DNA of 64,000 bases from Ustulina deusta (Eukaryota; Ascomycota; Sordariomycetes; Xylariales; Xylariaceae): the NCBI GenBank assembly GCA_023159155.1, contig JAJNNX010000036.1, positions 186,001 through 250,000 on the forward strand, written 5' to 3'. The notes under the pieces were generated by a model that worked only from the letters and a program-made list of their open reading frames with translations, was not told the origin of the DNA and did not search any database. Shown here in pieces: positions 23,171 to 34,242 of the stretch (within the stretch, counting starts at the first letter, position 1; the number at the start of each line of letters is the position of its first letter). The position numbers and the translations under genes were made by a program.

Positions 23171-24349
23171 TTATCTTTTCTGGAGTCGAGCAGCGAGTTG
23201 ATTAAAACGAAGCTCTAGGTCGAAGTACTGATCGCTACGTGAATCAAAGTCTCCCAAATTTGAACTGTTAACGGAGCTAGCGGAACCTGTCGATAGGGCG
23301 CGCAACTTTCTGAGGACTTCTGTACCCTGGTTTACCTTCTTGAGTATCGCTTGGGTTCTGAAGACGGATTGCTCTTCTGTGTCGATAGCGAATTCCCCAA
23401 GCCTAATGCCAAAGTGACTACCTGCCAAAGCGCGGTCTCGCTGTCGGCTTATCTCATCCACTACGAGCGAAGGGAAAGCCTCTAACAGCTCTAGTATTTG
23501 GTAAATAAGTGTAGTAAATAGTAGGATGCACCGAGTATTCCTGGAAGCCCGCTGTGAAGTGATAAGCTCTGATAATCTCCTTAGCGCTGTCCTGAGAATT
23601 CCTAAAAGAATCTTAAAGAGGTTCAGCTCAGCCTCGATATAATTTTCTAGATCGCTGATCATCTGACAGCACTCCAAGCAGCATCGACTGTCACTCGCCT
23701 TTCGGGGACGTGACGACAGTGATACTGGCACTTTTGAGACAGGTGGTACGTCGGGGAGAGTGTGAGTCGAGAGGAGAGTAGGGATTTAAACAATAAACCA
23801 TCCAAGTTGGCGTCAGAAGGTAATGTATGTGACCCATTGTTTGAGACTGTCGGTACAGAATCAGGAGAGCTGGCGGCGCCCTCCACGGTTTCACCACAAG
23901 TGTCTAGATCGTCTCTAAGATCGAATGCTGCAGTGCCGCAAGGCTTAAGCTGCTAATCTGTAGACTAAAATATGGCCTTATCCGGATCATTTTCACCGTG
24001 TCCAGGCCCCGTTGCGACAGAAATCGAATTGATCGTTTGGGGGGTGGACAATCCGAGGTGTTCGCCTGTTTGGGTCTGTTTTTGCTCCTGCTTCTGAGTA
24101 CGATCTTCTCTCCTTCTAGCCCCAATACCAGGAACCTTGCCTACTCTCGACTCTTGATAGATACAGGCTGTCACAGTGTTTCGGCACCGCAAGCATCCGT
24201 TTTTTTCGCCAGAGCATTTGACCTGCTTTTTTTCTTTAGGGGGGGTGGACTTTCCAACTTTGGATCAGAAGTATAGGTAATTAATCTGACCTTAGAGGCA
24301 CAACACTGGTTACATGCACTGCGCAATTTCGTAGGCCGTGAGCGGCCAT
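23171..24349 (-). pseudogene. AflR-like Zn2Cys6 transcription factor, damaged
   Basis: The DNA-binding cluster is split by an intron (24223-24290): SACNQCCASK joins VKCSGEKNGCLRCRN, giving six Cys in Zn2Cys6 spacing. The C-terminal part (23731-23171) matches the AflR-type regulatory domain: LECCQMISDLENYIEAEL, a Leu-rich helix stretch, then IDTEEQSVF and a basic-hydrophobic tail. Damage is visible. No in-frame ATG precedes the Cys cluster (the ATG at 24349 is in another frame), two TAG codons interrupt the frame near 23950-23970, and the frame changes near 23760. AflR-type proteins usually switch on a nearby metabolite cluster. An unseen intron could explain one lesion but hardly all. Confidence 0.65.
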
Positions 24350-25637
24350 CGCACAGACTATGGATGTGGTATTAGCTTGAGATTTCCTACCAATATGCCA
24401 AATCAGGGGTGAAGCCGCTGAATGTGTTCAATGATTTGACAAAAAAGGGTTGCTCGCCTGCTCAATGACAGTCGTCCCATTTCGCCCCTATTTATTATGC
24501 GCCTACGAACCGAGTGCTTCCAGCCAGCCGGCTGTCGCCCTGCCACCACGCTTAGACAACCGGCGATCCTACTACATATTACCTGTTACATTAGTATTAC
24601 CAAGATACATTATTATTTTGTCTAAGGCGCGTCACGCTATGTGGCACAGAGTTATGGACACTGAATCGTGACAAGCAGAGTCTAAAACTAACAGGCAGCA
24701 CAAACAATCGGCAATATACTATGTACCGATCAACCATAGGGACGGCTATTCCGCGCCACGTACCTAGGTATGTACTGTGTAGGTAGGTTGTCGCAGCCTT
24801 TACCATAAATGGGCAACTGTGACACCCACCATTAGGGAAAATCCTACCAGATCTCCAATTTTACCAACCTCATGGATCCTTGCAGTACTTTGACCAGGTA
24901 TAGTGTACAAACTCATCTATAAACTACCATATTTACGGTTCATCAGTCAATAATGCCTTCCTCATGGAAATGCACCGAATTTTCCGTCATAGCTACATCA
25001 CATATGCGGACGGGTCAACTATAGATATAGCCTTGCTCTTCTCTAGAAAGGCTATACGCACCTGAGCAAGTGAAACTAAGGGTATTGTAGGTGCAGTTCA
25101 AGCCAGGAGCGCCGTAGACTATACACACACTACAATGGTGAGTTGACTCTATGGCCGACGGATTGGCCTCGATCGGGGAAGCGCAAGACGTTCGCATGAG
25201 TGGCTTACAATATTTTCATGCATTGAGATCCTTCCTGAGGCCTTTACTTACTAGTACATATAAGGCAGGTTAGGCTCTCAGTATACGTCCATTGCGACGA
25301 TGACTCAATGCAACGGAAGCGAGACGAGGGCGGGGGGTGTTGCTGTTTGCTAGTGGCGGCTCTGTCTGCTAGCAGGCTTGCTTCGTTGGCCAAGGGAACC
25401 TCAGGTTCCAGGTAGGCTGAACCTAAGAGCCTCGAGTCCGGAGCTTTCTTACTCCAGCTTCCGTGCGCCCGCCATCATTGATCTACGTAGCATAGATAGG
25501 TAAGTACTGTATCTACTATGTAGGTATGGGGCTGCCATTAGCCCCTGTTGATTCCATACTCAGCTGCCTACTTACATGTACTGTGGCTTGTTACAACCAA
25601 TCTCCGTTGCATCTCACGCGCACTACACTGATACTCT
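24350..25637. other. Intergenic, no gene seen
   Basis: About 1.3 kb. TACCTAGGTATG and GTAGGTAGG words near 24760-24790 and 25490-25530. No supported gene. Confidence 0.45.
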
Positions 25638-26518
25638 TCAAGCAGCCGGCTTCTGTCCAGTGGCGAACACGAGGGGATAGGTTCCACCGCGCTCGATCAT
25701 TTCTTTTCGAGCGAGCTCAGGTAAATCCTTCAAGACTGAATCGGGCACGTCGAGCTTCATCACTAAGAGGAAGCGAAGCGATCTCAGGTCAGCGACGGCA
25801 GCGGGGTAGAATAGGGAATTCAGCTTACTACTCTTGCATGCTCCAACAACGCCCGTGAAGGCTTGCACGAGTATGTCGGCGGCCCGCACGCCCCACTCGG
25901 CATCGGGGTATCGCGCCCCCACGTCGAGGTCCACACGATGGTCGCCGACGTTGTCGAAGCCCTCTTCCTTGAGCCAGCCGGCCATGCTCTTCGCGTAATC
26001 GGTGCCAGCCCCAGCGGCGGTCAGAAAGGCGCCGGTGGCCGCCCATGCATCGTGCATGGCGGGGCCGTGCACCGTCCCGGTCATGTCCATCTCGACGAGC
26101 TGGATCCAGCCGCCGGGCTTGACGAGCCGACACAGGTGGCCGACAATCTCGCGTGCCATGCCCTTCTTGGTGCCTCCGGGTATTGTGAAGCGCTGGTGTA
26201 CCAGGTCACAGGTGCCCTGCAGCTCGGCGGGCCAAGGCTCGGCGATGTCATGGATGCCGAAGGTGGTGTGGGGTGGCGCCGTTGGGGGGAAGAAGCTTTT
26301 CATAACGTCGTAGCCCAGAAGCGTATAGGGTTCCGCTAGGAGTGGCTGAATGCTGCGCAGGAAGAGGCCATCGGCCGTTCCCGAGTCTAGGATCGCAGGT
26401 CGATTGGCGCCAGAATACGCTTGTTGTCTATGATATGGGTAACGACAGCATCTTGCTCCGTTAGACGCGCGATCTCCTTTTCCGGCTCCGGGAGCAGATA
26501 TTGGGGTTCCTTCTCCAT
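25638..26518 (-). pseudogene. LaeA-like SAM methyltransferase with one frameshift
   Basis: From the ATG at 26518 the frame reads ARLTEQDAVV and ILAPIDL, then stops at a TAG. Two bases on, the second frame carries ILDSGTADGLFL, the SAM-binding motif I of this fungal family, and continues through HDIAEPWP, TCDLVHQRF and VKPGGWIQLVEMD. A 66-nt intron (25763-25828) joins GACKS to MMKLDVPD. The closing residues EMIERGGTYPLVFATGQKP fit the family end. Fungal members of this group often sit in or near metabolite clusters. The frame break near 26397 has no intron signal, so I call it disrupted; a sequencing indel would restore an intact gene of about 270 residues. Confidence 0.7.
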
Positions 26519-28010
26519 GACTGCGAACTTGCTAGGCCGTTGAAAGTGAGAGATGTACTAGATTGAACCTTTTCGGTTGAACGAGGGGAGGAGGATAGGG
26601 GTTAATGGATGCCTTGGGCGTGGACTCCTAAGTTGACTGTCATCCCTTTTGAGCCTCCGGGCCAGTCGAAGATATTTCTTGCACCTTCGGAAACATTTTC
26701 TGGCTACAAAGGGTTATACGTCGCACTGGAATACAATGTAGGGTTGACAAAGGGTGAGGTAATGTAGGGGTCAATATTTGACTAGGGCTGTCTTACATTC
26801 TACCGATAGTGGCTAGCTTTCTGTTCACCCTTTTTCCTATCAGCCGTGGCAATAAAGGCAATGAAAGCTGTTTGAGAATAAGCAAACGAGCATTAGACTA
26901 AAATGTTGTTGAATATTCTAACGCACATGGTAGAGACCTAGTACTCATTGTAGCTCGGGATGTCTAGGAATATATTCTTTACGCCAGTTGTTAGGATGAC
27001 CTTTTTGCCTGTCTATGTCCAACAGCATGCTGTTGCCTCAAACCCCGTATTTTCTTGCTGCTTAAGAGTTTTGACTTCAATTTTTTTTCTTCATTACATA
27101 CCCATACTTTTCAAGGTCTTCTCTTGCCTTTTTACGAGACTTAGCTGGGGTTTGATGATATTACCCCGGAACTGCGTGCATGTATTTGCTCAGCTAGTTC
27201 CAATACATGCCTGAGTTAAATTGGAGAATTTTGTGGCTTTGGCGTACAATAGATGATGCCGCACTTAGGCCGGCTACGCTACCGCCAACAATTAGAATAT
27301 CAAACTCAGGATTTATAGTTAGCTGAGAAAGGGTGTGGGGATATATAAGCGCTGAATTGGCTGACGTTTTTGGGGTATTAGATCAATAATAATAAGTAGC
27401 AAATATAGTGAAAAGGTGCTGGAACTGAAAATCAAAGGATAAAAGAACAGTGTTGCTAGGAGACTAGACCCGGCTGTTGACTTATTTATAATTACTGAGT
27501 TGGTGCTAGCAAATGAAAGAAAAACAATATGAAACTGATATGTTGGATGGTACCTGGGTTTGACTGGTTTGAGTGACAATCCCTGGATCTAAGTATATTT
27601 TGGCAAAATATACCTTCTGCTGTAGTCGTAGCTTAAATAAGCGCCACATAGTGTTAAATTTTCAGGGGGGGGTTTTGCCCACCTACCTAAGGAACGAACA
27701 ATAGAACCTTCCGGCTTACTAACGCTGTAAAACCTTCGGGTTTCAGATAAACCCGCTTCTTTTTTACTTGGTAATTCACCCCTAAGTGAAAAAATGAGGG
27801 CGTATGTTAGGCGTGAATATGAAGATAGTGAAATGTTTTGAGATTGAATTACTTACTAGAATATCTAGTTTATGAAGTCCTCTGTTGAATTCAAATATAA
27901 GTTGATCTTCCAACCTTTTCTGTTGTGCTACTAACCTTATGCTGCCAAGAAGGCGTGAAGAAGAAGAAAGAGCTGCAATCATCTAACTGCAACCCGTACT
28001 AGATTCTTAT
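26519..28010. other. Intergenic, AT-rich
   Basis: About 1.5 kb with no supported gene. T-rich and A-rich from 27060 to 27800, with a G9 run near 27665. Confidence 0.45.
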
Positions 28011-29355
28011 CTAATTTACCGCAAATCGGTGATCACTCTCCGCTATTCTCATTAGACTTTGATTTCTTACTTTGCCCATTCGCTGGCTTAGCTTTAATTG
28101 TTCTTCTCCCTTTTCTGCCTCAGCTGAATTGTTAGCAGATTTCTCTTCTAAGCCAAACTTGGTTTCATTCTTTCTAGACATATCGAATTGTTTGACTGAA
28201 AGAACAGCTAGAAAGCCTGCTAGAGAAAAGGCGAGCCCAACTTGCCAAACAGTCTTTAGAGCATTAGTATAAACGCCTAGTACCTTACTCTTGACGTCGG
28301 CAGGAAGACTTTGTGTACCCCTAGTTGAAGCAAACCTGTAGGCCCTCCTATCGGCAAGCTAGTCGCGAACGGCTAGGTCGCCGATTCGTCCTACGAAGAC
28401 GTTGACCTGGCCGTTGAAAATAACGGATGGAATAGTAACACCCCAAATGCCGCCAACGCTACGCAAGAATGCGTACATAGACGTTATTGTAGCGATATCC
28501 GCTTCTGGAAGAGATGCCTGAATAGCAGGGAGAATTGTGGTCGTAGCCATCCCTGGCCCAATTGCGGCGACGATTTAGAAGCTGATCTATGCGCCGTGAA
28601 AGAAAATGGCATATACTGAAAAGGGGGATATTTCCCTAACTTAGTGACCATAGCTCCTCCAACCATGGCCGCTGGGATCAGGATTTTCCTCGCGCTTGAA
28701 GTGCGTAAAAAAGAAAAGATAAACAAGCGCTAGGTCTCCCGTAACTAACATAAAATAGAAAACCCATCGCTAGTTTGCATTAGCAATGGCTCCCCTAAGC
28801 ACCGGTCCAATAGTAGCTCCTACAGCGCTAGTGACAAGCACAAGGCCTACGTACTAGGCACGCTCCTGCAGCAGAACTAAGTCTAAAACAGCAATATCGA
28901 TCAGAACATAAATGCTACTAGACCTAAGGCCTTGCACGGTACGTCCGCCGATCATCATGCCGACACCTGTAGCACCGCTTGCAATGCCACTACCGAGCGT
29001 GAAGAGACCTGTGACGATAAGTAGTGGCTATCCCTGGCCAAAAACATCGGCTATTTGGCCAATGAAAGGCTAAACAACGGCAGACGCGAGGAGGAGGACG
29101 TTGCCAACCCAGACATAATTGCTGCCCAAATTGATGTCGTTGACAATTTTAAGTAGCGCTGTTGTCACAATGGTTGACTCGATTGCTGTTGCCAAGCCGA
29201 GTAGACAGAAGGGAAAAAAAGACCAACCGGAACTTCAAGGGCTTCTTTGAAACTGGCGGGGGTTTTTCGTTTTTGTCTTGAACCTTTTCCGATGCAGGTA
29301 CAGTGTGAGCGGGTGTATTTTCACGAGCCTCTGCGGTGGCTGTTGGAGTACTCAT
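28011..29355 (-). pseudogene. DHA2 (14-helix) multidrug MFS transporter, many stops
   Basis: Fragments of one transporter run in order on the minus strand. The ATG at 29355 begins a polar N-terminus ending PLKFRLVFFSLL. Then come a helix with SNYVWVGNVLLLASAVVQP, a GGRTVQG...SIYVLIDIAV segment, the antiporter-type motif SAVGATIGPVL, TITSMYAFLRSVGG, and the tail SLPADVKSKVLGVYTNALK. The last frame runs to a TAG at 28011. Several TAG stops stand where the family has Trp (e.g. before PLLIV, and RGAIANAN-stop-RW), and there are frame shifts. TGG to TAG changes fit C-to-T/G-to-A decay such as RIP, but I cannot compute an index. It is clearly non-functional. Confidence 0.75.
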
Positions 29356-29633
29356 GTTGTTAGAGTGTCGGTTATTCGGATGGGAGAGGTGCAGAAGAAG
29401 CTCAATGAGATTACTATGGATGTGGGGAGAGAAATCTGGGGCGGGAACATGAGCGCGTCAAGCTGGGTGAAAGGATAAAGACGAGGGATTAGGTGGAGGG
29501 AGAGGGAAGGACCTGTTGCCGATGTAAGTAAAGGGCATGGAATAGATAGAGGACTGCACCAAAGCGTCAAAAAACCTTTCATCGTTTTGATGCCCCTTTT
29601 AAAGCGGGTATGTCGAGTACCATGAGAGAGAGA
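29356..29633. other. Upstream region of the transporter relic
   Basis: No gene seen; short purine-rich segment. Confidence 0.35.
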
Positions 29634-30119
29634 TTAATTACATATAGTAACGATACGGCGGAATTGACTGGAACAATCGGAGTTAACTGTCCAATGATAT
29701 ATGTACACTAGCTCGCTCATACCTATCACCTTCGCTTTGATGTGCGGGTAGCGTAGTCGTCGAGGGTGCTGTATAAAGGGTATATTTAGTGCTAATTCAT
29801 CAGTAGAAGTATCGTCTTTTGGGGAGGACGGTTGCCGACTACGTAGCTTCTGGTGCATTTTACCGAGGGTATATCTAGTCCTAAGTCATTAGCAGAAGTG
29901 TGAGAGTTGTCAAAGGAGGACGGCTGTAGAGCACGAAGAAGATAAAGAGCGGCTCGAGTGTGCTATGACTTGCACGATCTCCTCCAGATTTTCCGGTAGA
30001 GGCGGTGTTTGCCCATTAGGGTACTGATATCTATGGGGATAAACCCTATGGCTGATGAGATGTTGTTGAAAGGTCCGGCTACGTAACTTAGTGCTTTTAG
30101 TGCTAGCTATTCGTGGCAT
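29634..30119 (-). pseudogene. DUF7924-like fragment with a tandem duplication, broken
   Basis: The ATG at 30119 opens KSTKLRSRTFQQHLISH, then YPHRYQYPNGQTPPLPENLEEI and SSRSLSS. This recalls the widespread fungal domain with a GYxxP...PENLxEI...RxSLSPS pattern (DUF7924-type). The original frame stops at 29910. In another frame two similar units follow 102 bases apart: QPSSFDNSHTSANDLGLDIP (about 29936-29870) and QPSSPKDDTSTDELALNIP (about 29834-29770). It is a relic with an internal duplication. The family call rests on memory of the pattern and is tentative. Confidence 0.45.
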
Positions 30120-30544
30120 AGGATCAATCTTTAAAAGAGCCGCGGGGCCACGTCTTCGACGGACGAGGTTCGACTGCCTAAGGCTTATGCCGAGGCAGTA
30201 TACTAAAGCTGGTTCGTACCAGTGCTCCTGGCTACGTGTTAGATGAGGATTCTAGAGGTAAGAGGACAAGTAACGGAATAACCCGCCCCTCGTAAATCCG
30301 TCAGGTCAGGACTTCCTTGTCTCGCAAATCATTTCACCTGGTTCTAATCGGTCGGGTTGGAACGGTCGAGATACTACGTTGCGGTGGTAGGTCGTATAGA
30401 CCCGTGGGCACGTTTCCACCAGCTGGCGTTACGTGGTATTATCTGTCGACCAGGTGGATGAGGACGTGACGAATCGTCCGTATCTCTTCTATCCAGCTCT
30501 CGTAAGGCTCTTCGAGTTGGGGGATTTCGGACAGGTTGTCCTAG

Positions 30545-30586
30545 AACACAGGTGGCATTCGGGCCGGATGGCCGAATCTCTGTGTT
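30545..30586 (+). repeat. Inverted repeat (hairpin)
   Basis: AACACAG (30545-30551) pairs with CTGTGTT (30580-30586) and ATTCGG (30557-30562) with CCGAAT (30572-30577), around a 9-base loop. The outer and inner stems are offset by a 5-base and a 2-base bulge. Confidence 0.5.
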
Positions 30587-31530
30587 GCTCGCGGAGGGTC
30601 AAAAGTATTGCTGAGCAGAGCGCTCGGACCTAGCGACAGTCCGCGCTTGCACAAATTTGATTCAGATGGGTCGTGAAATATGTTTGAGGGAGTATCAGTC
30701 TTCTAAGGATTGGTGTATAAAAATCATTTAAATCTGTAAGTAGTTGTCTGTCCCTTTGTCTTTGTATACCGTGTCAGCCAATTTTGAATGCCACAAAGCT
30801 TTGTCCTTATCAGCCAGTAATATGAAGCATTTTAGGTTGACGAAGAGCGAGGCGCGCCCGTTTGTGTACTTAGAGGTATTATCATGCATTTTCTTATTGT
30901 ATAGAGGAATCGAGGGTTGTGTTGCAGAGAAGCACAGGTATGCATGGTGACGCGCCCAGCCAAAGCTTAGCGAGAGGAATGTGGGGGTGGGGATGAGTTA
31001 CATGGACTAGAGCCGGAACCGTGACAAGGAAGCTCCAGCTTTTATTGTTAAACAAACATGCACATGTCACATATATTGCGGAATCGACGATAAAGAAGAG
31101 ACGGATTAGCGACCGAAGTCTGTAAGGTGGCAGCGAGCAGCCATTGCCTCTTGATCAGATAATGTCGAATGAATATGCTACAACGTGGGCATACCTTAAT
31201 ACTTCGAGCGTTGCGTGCTCTATAGAAATGCGTTGAAAAGAGCATGATCTTGTGTGTTTATTACCTGAACCGGATTGACAAGGCAGGGGATCCCTGTACG
31301 TGCCCGGGTTAGGCTTGCGTATCAACCTGGGGGAATAGAGCAAACGGCACAGACAAGCATCGAACTTTGACATGTCCTAACAATTAGAACTGACAAGACA
31401 CTCATATACTTGACATTTTGCCTTAATGGCATCTTCCATTTCTACTAATGACCCTCGAAGTATACAGTATACGCTCGACTCAAGTATGATATGGAAAAGA
31501 CGAGAGAATACTCCTTTTCGCTACCCCCCA

Positions 31531-31558
31531 CCCCCCCCCCCCCCCCCCCCCCCCCCCC
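31531..31558 (+). repeat. Poly-C tract (C28)
   Basis: Twenty-eight C in a row, preceded by a C6 run and followed by TCTT and a run of ten A. Such tracts are prone to length error. Confidence 0.9.
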
Positions 31559-32711
31559 TCTTAAAAAAAAAAGGAATTACTTTCTATGCTTCTACTTATC
31601 ACGACCAAGCCTCCGCATACTACTTACTCCAATCCCGCCTGATAGGATATTATGCGAGCGCTGTATATAAAGGCTAATAAAACACCATAAAGAGGATTAA
31701 ACCTCCTATTCTTTCTCAGCTTACCCGGGAATCCACCTCTCGTGGTTTAGAGAAATTCTGAGAGGGGTCTAGTAGCTTTTCTCGTTTTATAGGATACCAG
31801 TGCTCTCCTTCCCATAAAAAGCATAGACGCTACAGCAAAAGCCATGTGTCTTACAAATTAATCTGTGAATGTTGAGGTGAGGTGGCTCAACCACTTGATA
31901 CGTCAAATTCCTTATTGCTTCCGACTACTCAGGAGTTGGGGGCCTCTATACTTAACTACCACCACTAGTAAATACCTAGACCAGGGTACAATTAGATATA
32001 GAATCAAACCAACAGTGAGTTTGCTCTTTTGTGACAGCATGCGCAAACTCTGCTTGTCCTTAGCAGCTTTACCACTCTCGGATTCCTATATACTTCTTGG
32101 TTCAGATCATGCCGTGTTATCTCTCCCCCTCCGCATACATAATTCCCGACTTCCAGACATAGTCAAACGTGTTATATAGTTAGACCCTTTTTCTCACCGA
32201 ATTATCGGATCCGAATGAAGCAAACTAAATTGCTGAAATAAATATGGAGATATAGCTGCCCTAGTCCTTTTTGGTGATAATATTTCTTTTGAGTGATTTA
32301 TTAGGCTATATTGCGTAGCGCTCAATAGAGAGTCACAATACTTTTTTAAGGCAGTGCTGCTTTGTTTCGAGTTTTTTTCTCTTTGTCTTTTCAATACATA
32401 TGTGTATACTTAGTTGTTCGAAACTAAGGTGAAGTCTTGTTTTTGGACTATATTTGTTATGGCAACAAGTACACAGCTTAATATCTGTTTTAACTGCAGT
32501 ATAACCTTTCGTGTGGGGCGCGTATGGTATGGAGGACTTCGATTTCGGATCCCATTACCTCCAGTCCTGGAGGCTTCCATACCAACTCTTCAACGTTATA
32601 CGCAAAAGCAGCAACCCCACGGTCATGGGCTTGAAATGAGCCATAGTTCACGCAATCGTACAAGGTGCAGCGTGTCCATCCAGAGGAGAGATAAATAGGC
32701 GATAGAATAGA

Positions 32712-33224
32712 CTAAGCTTGAATCTGTTTAAAGATGATCTCGCCGGCGCCGTTTTCCTCCCTAGCCCAACGATCCTCGTCGTAAAGTCCTGTAGTCTGCA
32801 GAAATACCTTCAGCCGTGAGTCGGACAAGCTGACGGCAGCTTTTCGAATTCTCAGTTCCAGATAGTTTGAGATGCAGGGCAAAAGAGCCTTGAGGTATCT
32901 CTGCCATGCCTCAAGATTGAGGTCGATGAAGAGAATCAAGAAGCGGAACCTGTCGACGTCTTTGCCGAGGATATGGAGCCATTTGAGGCCGATGGTGCTG
33001 GTATAGACGTGGAAATGGTTCTTAAGCAGAAAGACATCCAGGGCCTCGGACCGGATTTGCTTGCTGGTGCGGAAGAGAGCGGGCAAAGGTCGGTCAAGGA
33101 CGAAGTAGTCCTGTGAAGTGTATCCCCACTCGCTGTTGACGACATACTCGTAGATGGCACTGCGGATCTCGGCCGGCATCGATAGCAGCGGCGGGGGATT
33201 TGGAATGGGTGAATCGAGGGCCAT
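32712..33224 (-). CDS. Hypothetical protein with F-box/2EXR-like N-terminus
   Basis: Single exon, 170 residues from the first true ATG (33224, context ACAATGG); the frame upstream has no ATG. LLSMPAEIRSAIYEYVV is the conserved opening of a large fungal family, followed by ALFRTSKQIRSEALDVFL, the usual second block, and a short aromatic strand (HFHVY). The role is unknown; such proteins are numerous and lineage-specific in ascomycetes. Confidence 0.75.
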   Translation of the reverse strand: MALDSPIPNPPPLLSMPAEIRSAIYEYVVNSEWGYTSQDYFVLDRPLPALFRTSKQIRSEALDVFLLKNHFHVYTSTIGLKWLHILGKDVDRFRFLILFIDLNLEAWQRYLKALLPCISNYLELRIRKAAVSLSDSRLKVFLQTTGLYDEDRWAREENGAGEIIFKQIQA

Positions 33225-34242
33225 TGTGAGCTGCCAGCCTGTGTGGTTTGCGGACAGCCGGAAGCCAAACGTCAAAAGGGGAGAGGCAAGGCAGCGAACG
33301 GTCGGCGAGGCAAAATGGACAGTGCGACGTGTGACACACCCCTCCGACGGAGTGCGGGATGGAGTGAGGATTCTTGCTATAGGTACCTATTTATAAGTAG
33401 ATGGGATGTAGGGTTTATCGAGGCAGAGCAGACATGTGAATGAGGATGTACACGACGCTACGATAACAGCCAAGGCACCAAGGAATAGAAGGCGGAGATA
33501 ATGATCGACTTCTCTCTAGTGTAGAAAAGACCCAATGAGGAGGATTAATGGCCAGCTTTAGGTTCGGACATGCGTATGTGATGTTGTTGTACAAGGTACC
33601 TACCTCCATCTACCTCGTGCATCTGTCTATGTATATCTCTCCCAGCTACTGTACTAGGTAGTACCTACCTACCTGTAGTTCGCCTACCCACCCCGGTACC
33701 TTAGGGGCTCTGCTAGGGGCTAACATACCAACTATATAATAATAGGCCCGTCCTAAGCTCCATGTGCCATGGGCACTACCATGGGGTTCGGAGACTGCCC
33801 CCACAGGCGCTCCTTGGCACTTCTCAACCTAACCGAGAAGATACCTAAGGTAAGGTACCTACTATAATTACCTCAGGCATGCCATCAACTGTACCTTAGG
33901 TACCTGCAGAATGCAGATCCTGCTTGTGAATACGTGTACAGTGACGACCTCCAGGGAGTTCAGGGCCTTACACATATACACAGGCCACTTGGTATTTTTC
34001 TCATCCGAGCTCAACTCATGTGCCGTCCCTTTGCTATGACGAAAGTACCTGCCTAGGGAGGAAGTCCCTCTTGTAACACAGCCACCAAGGCATCTTTAGC
34101 ACTGCCTTCATCCGCCACAGCATGGCTAACGAGAACAAGGCAGAATCGTCAAATGGACGGGTTATAAGGAAAGCTGTTTGCGGTTAGTGGTTAATGTCGA
34201 GAAACACCATATATCGGAAGCCTGTTGTTCCGTGAGGCGAAT
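33225..34242. other. Shared upstream region rich in TACCTA/GGTACCT words
   Basis: About 1 kb between divergent genes. Between 33590 and 33910 there are many copies of ACCTA, TAGGTA and GGTACC in both orientations. No gene is seen. Confidence 0.6.

Larger units (their letters stand above)
30120..32711. other. Gene-poor stretch with hairpin and C28 tract
   Basis: About 2.6 kb. From 30120 to 30640 the DNA is more GC-rich than its flanks and holds a hairpin (30545-30586); a fragment of a mobile element is possible but unsupported. The rest is AT-rich. Confidence 0.4.

Noticed and set aside
30120..30640. LTR retrotransposon fragment
   Set aside because: I found no direct repeats, primer-binding site or polyprotein motif to support it.
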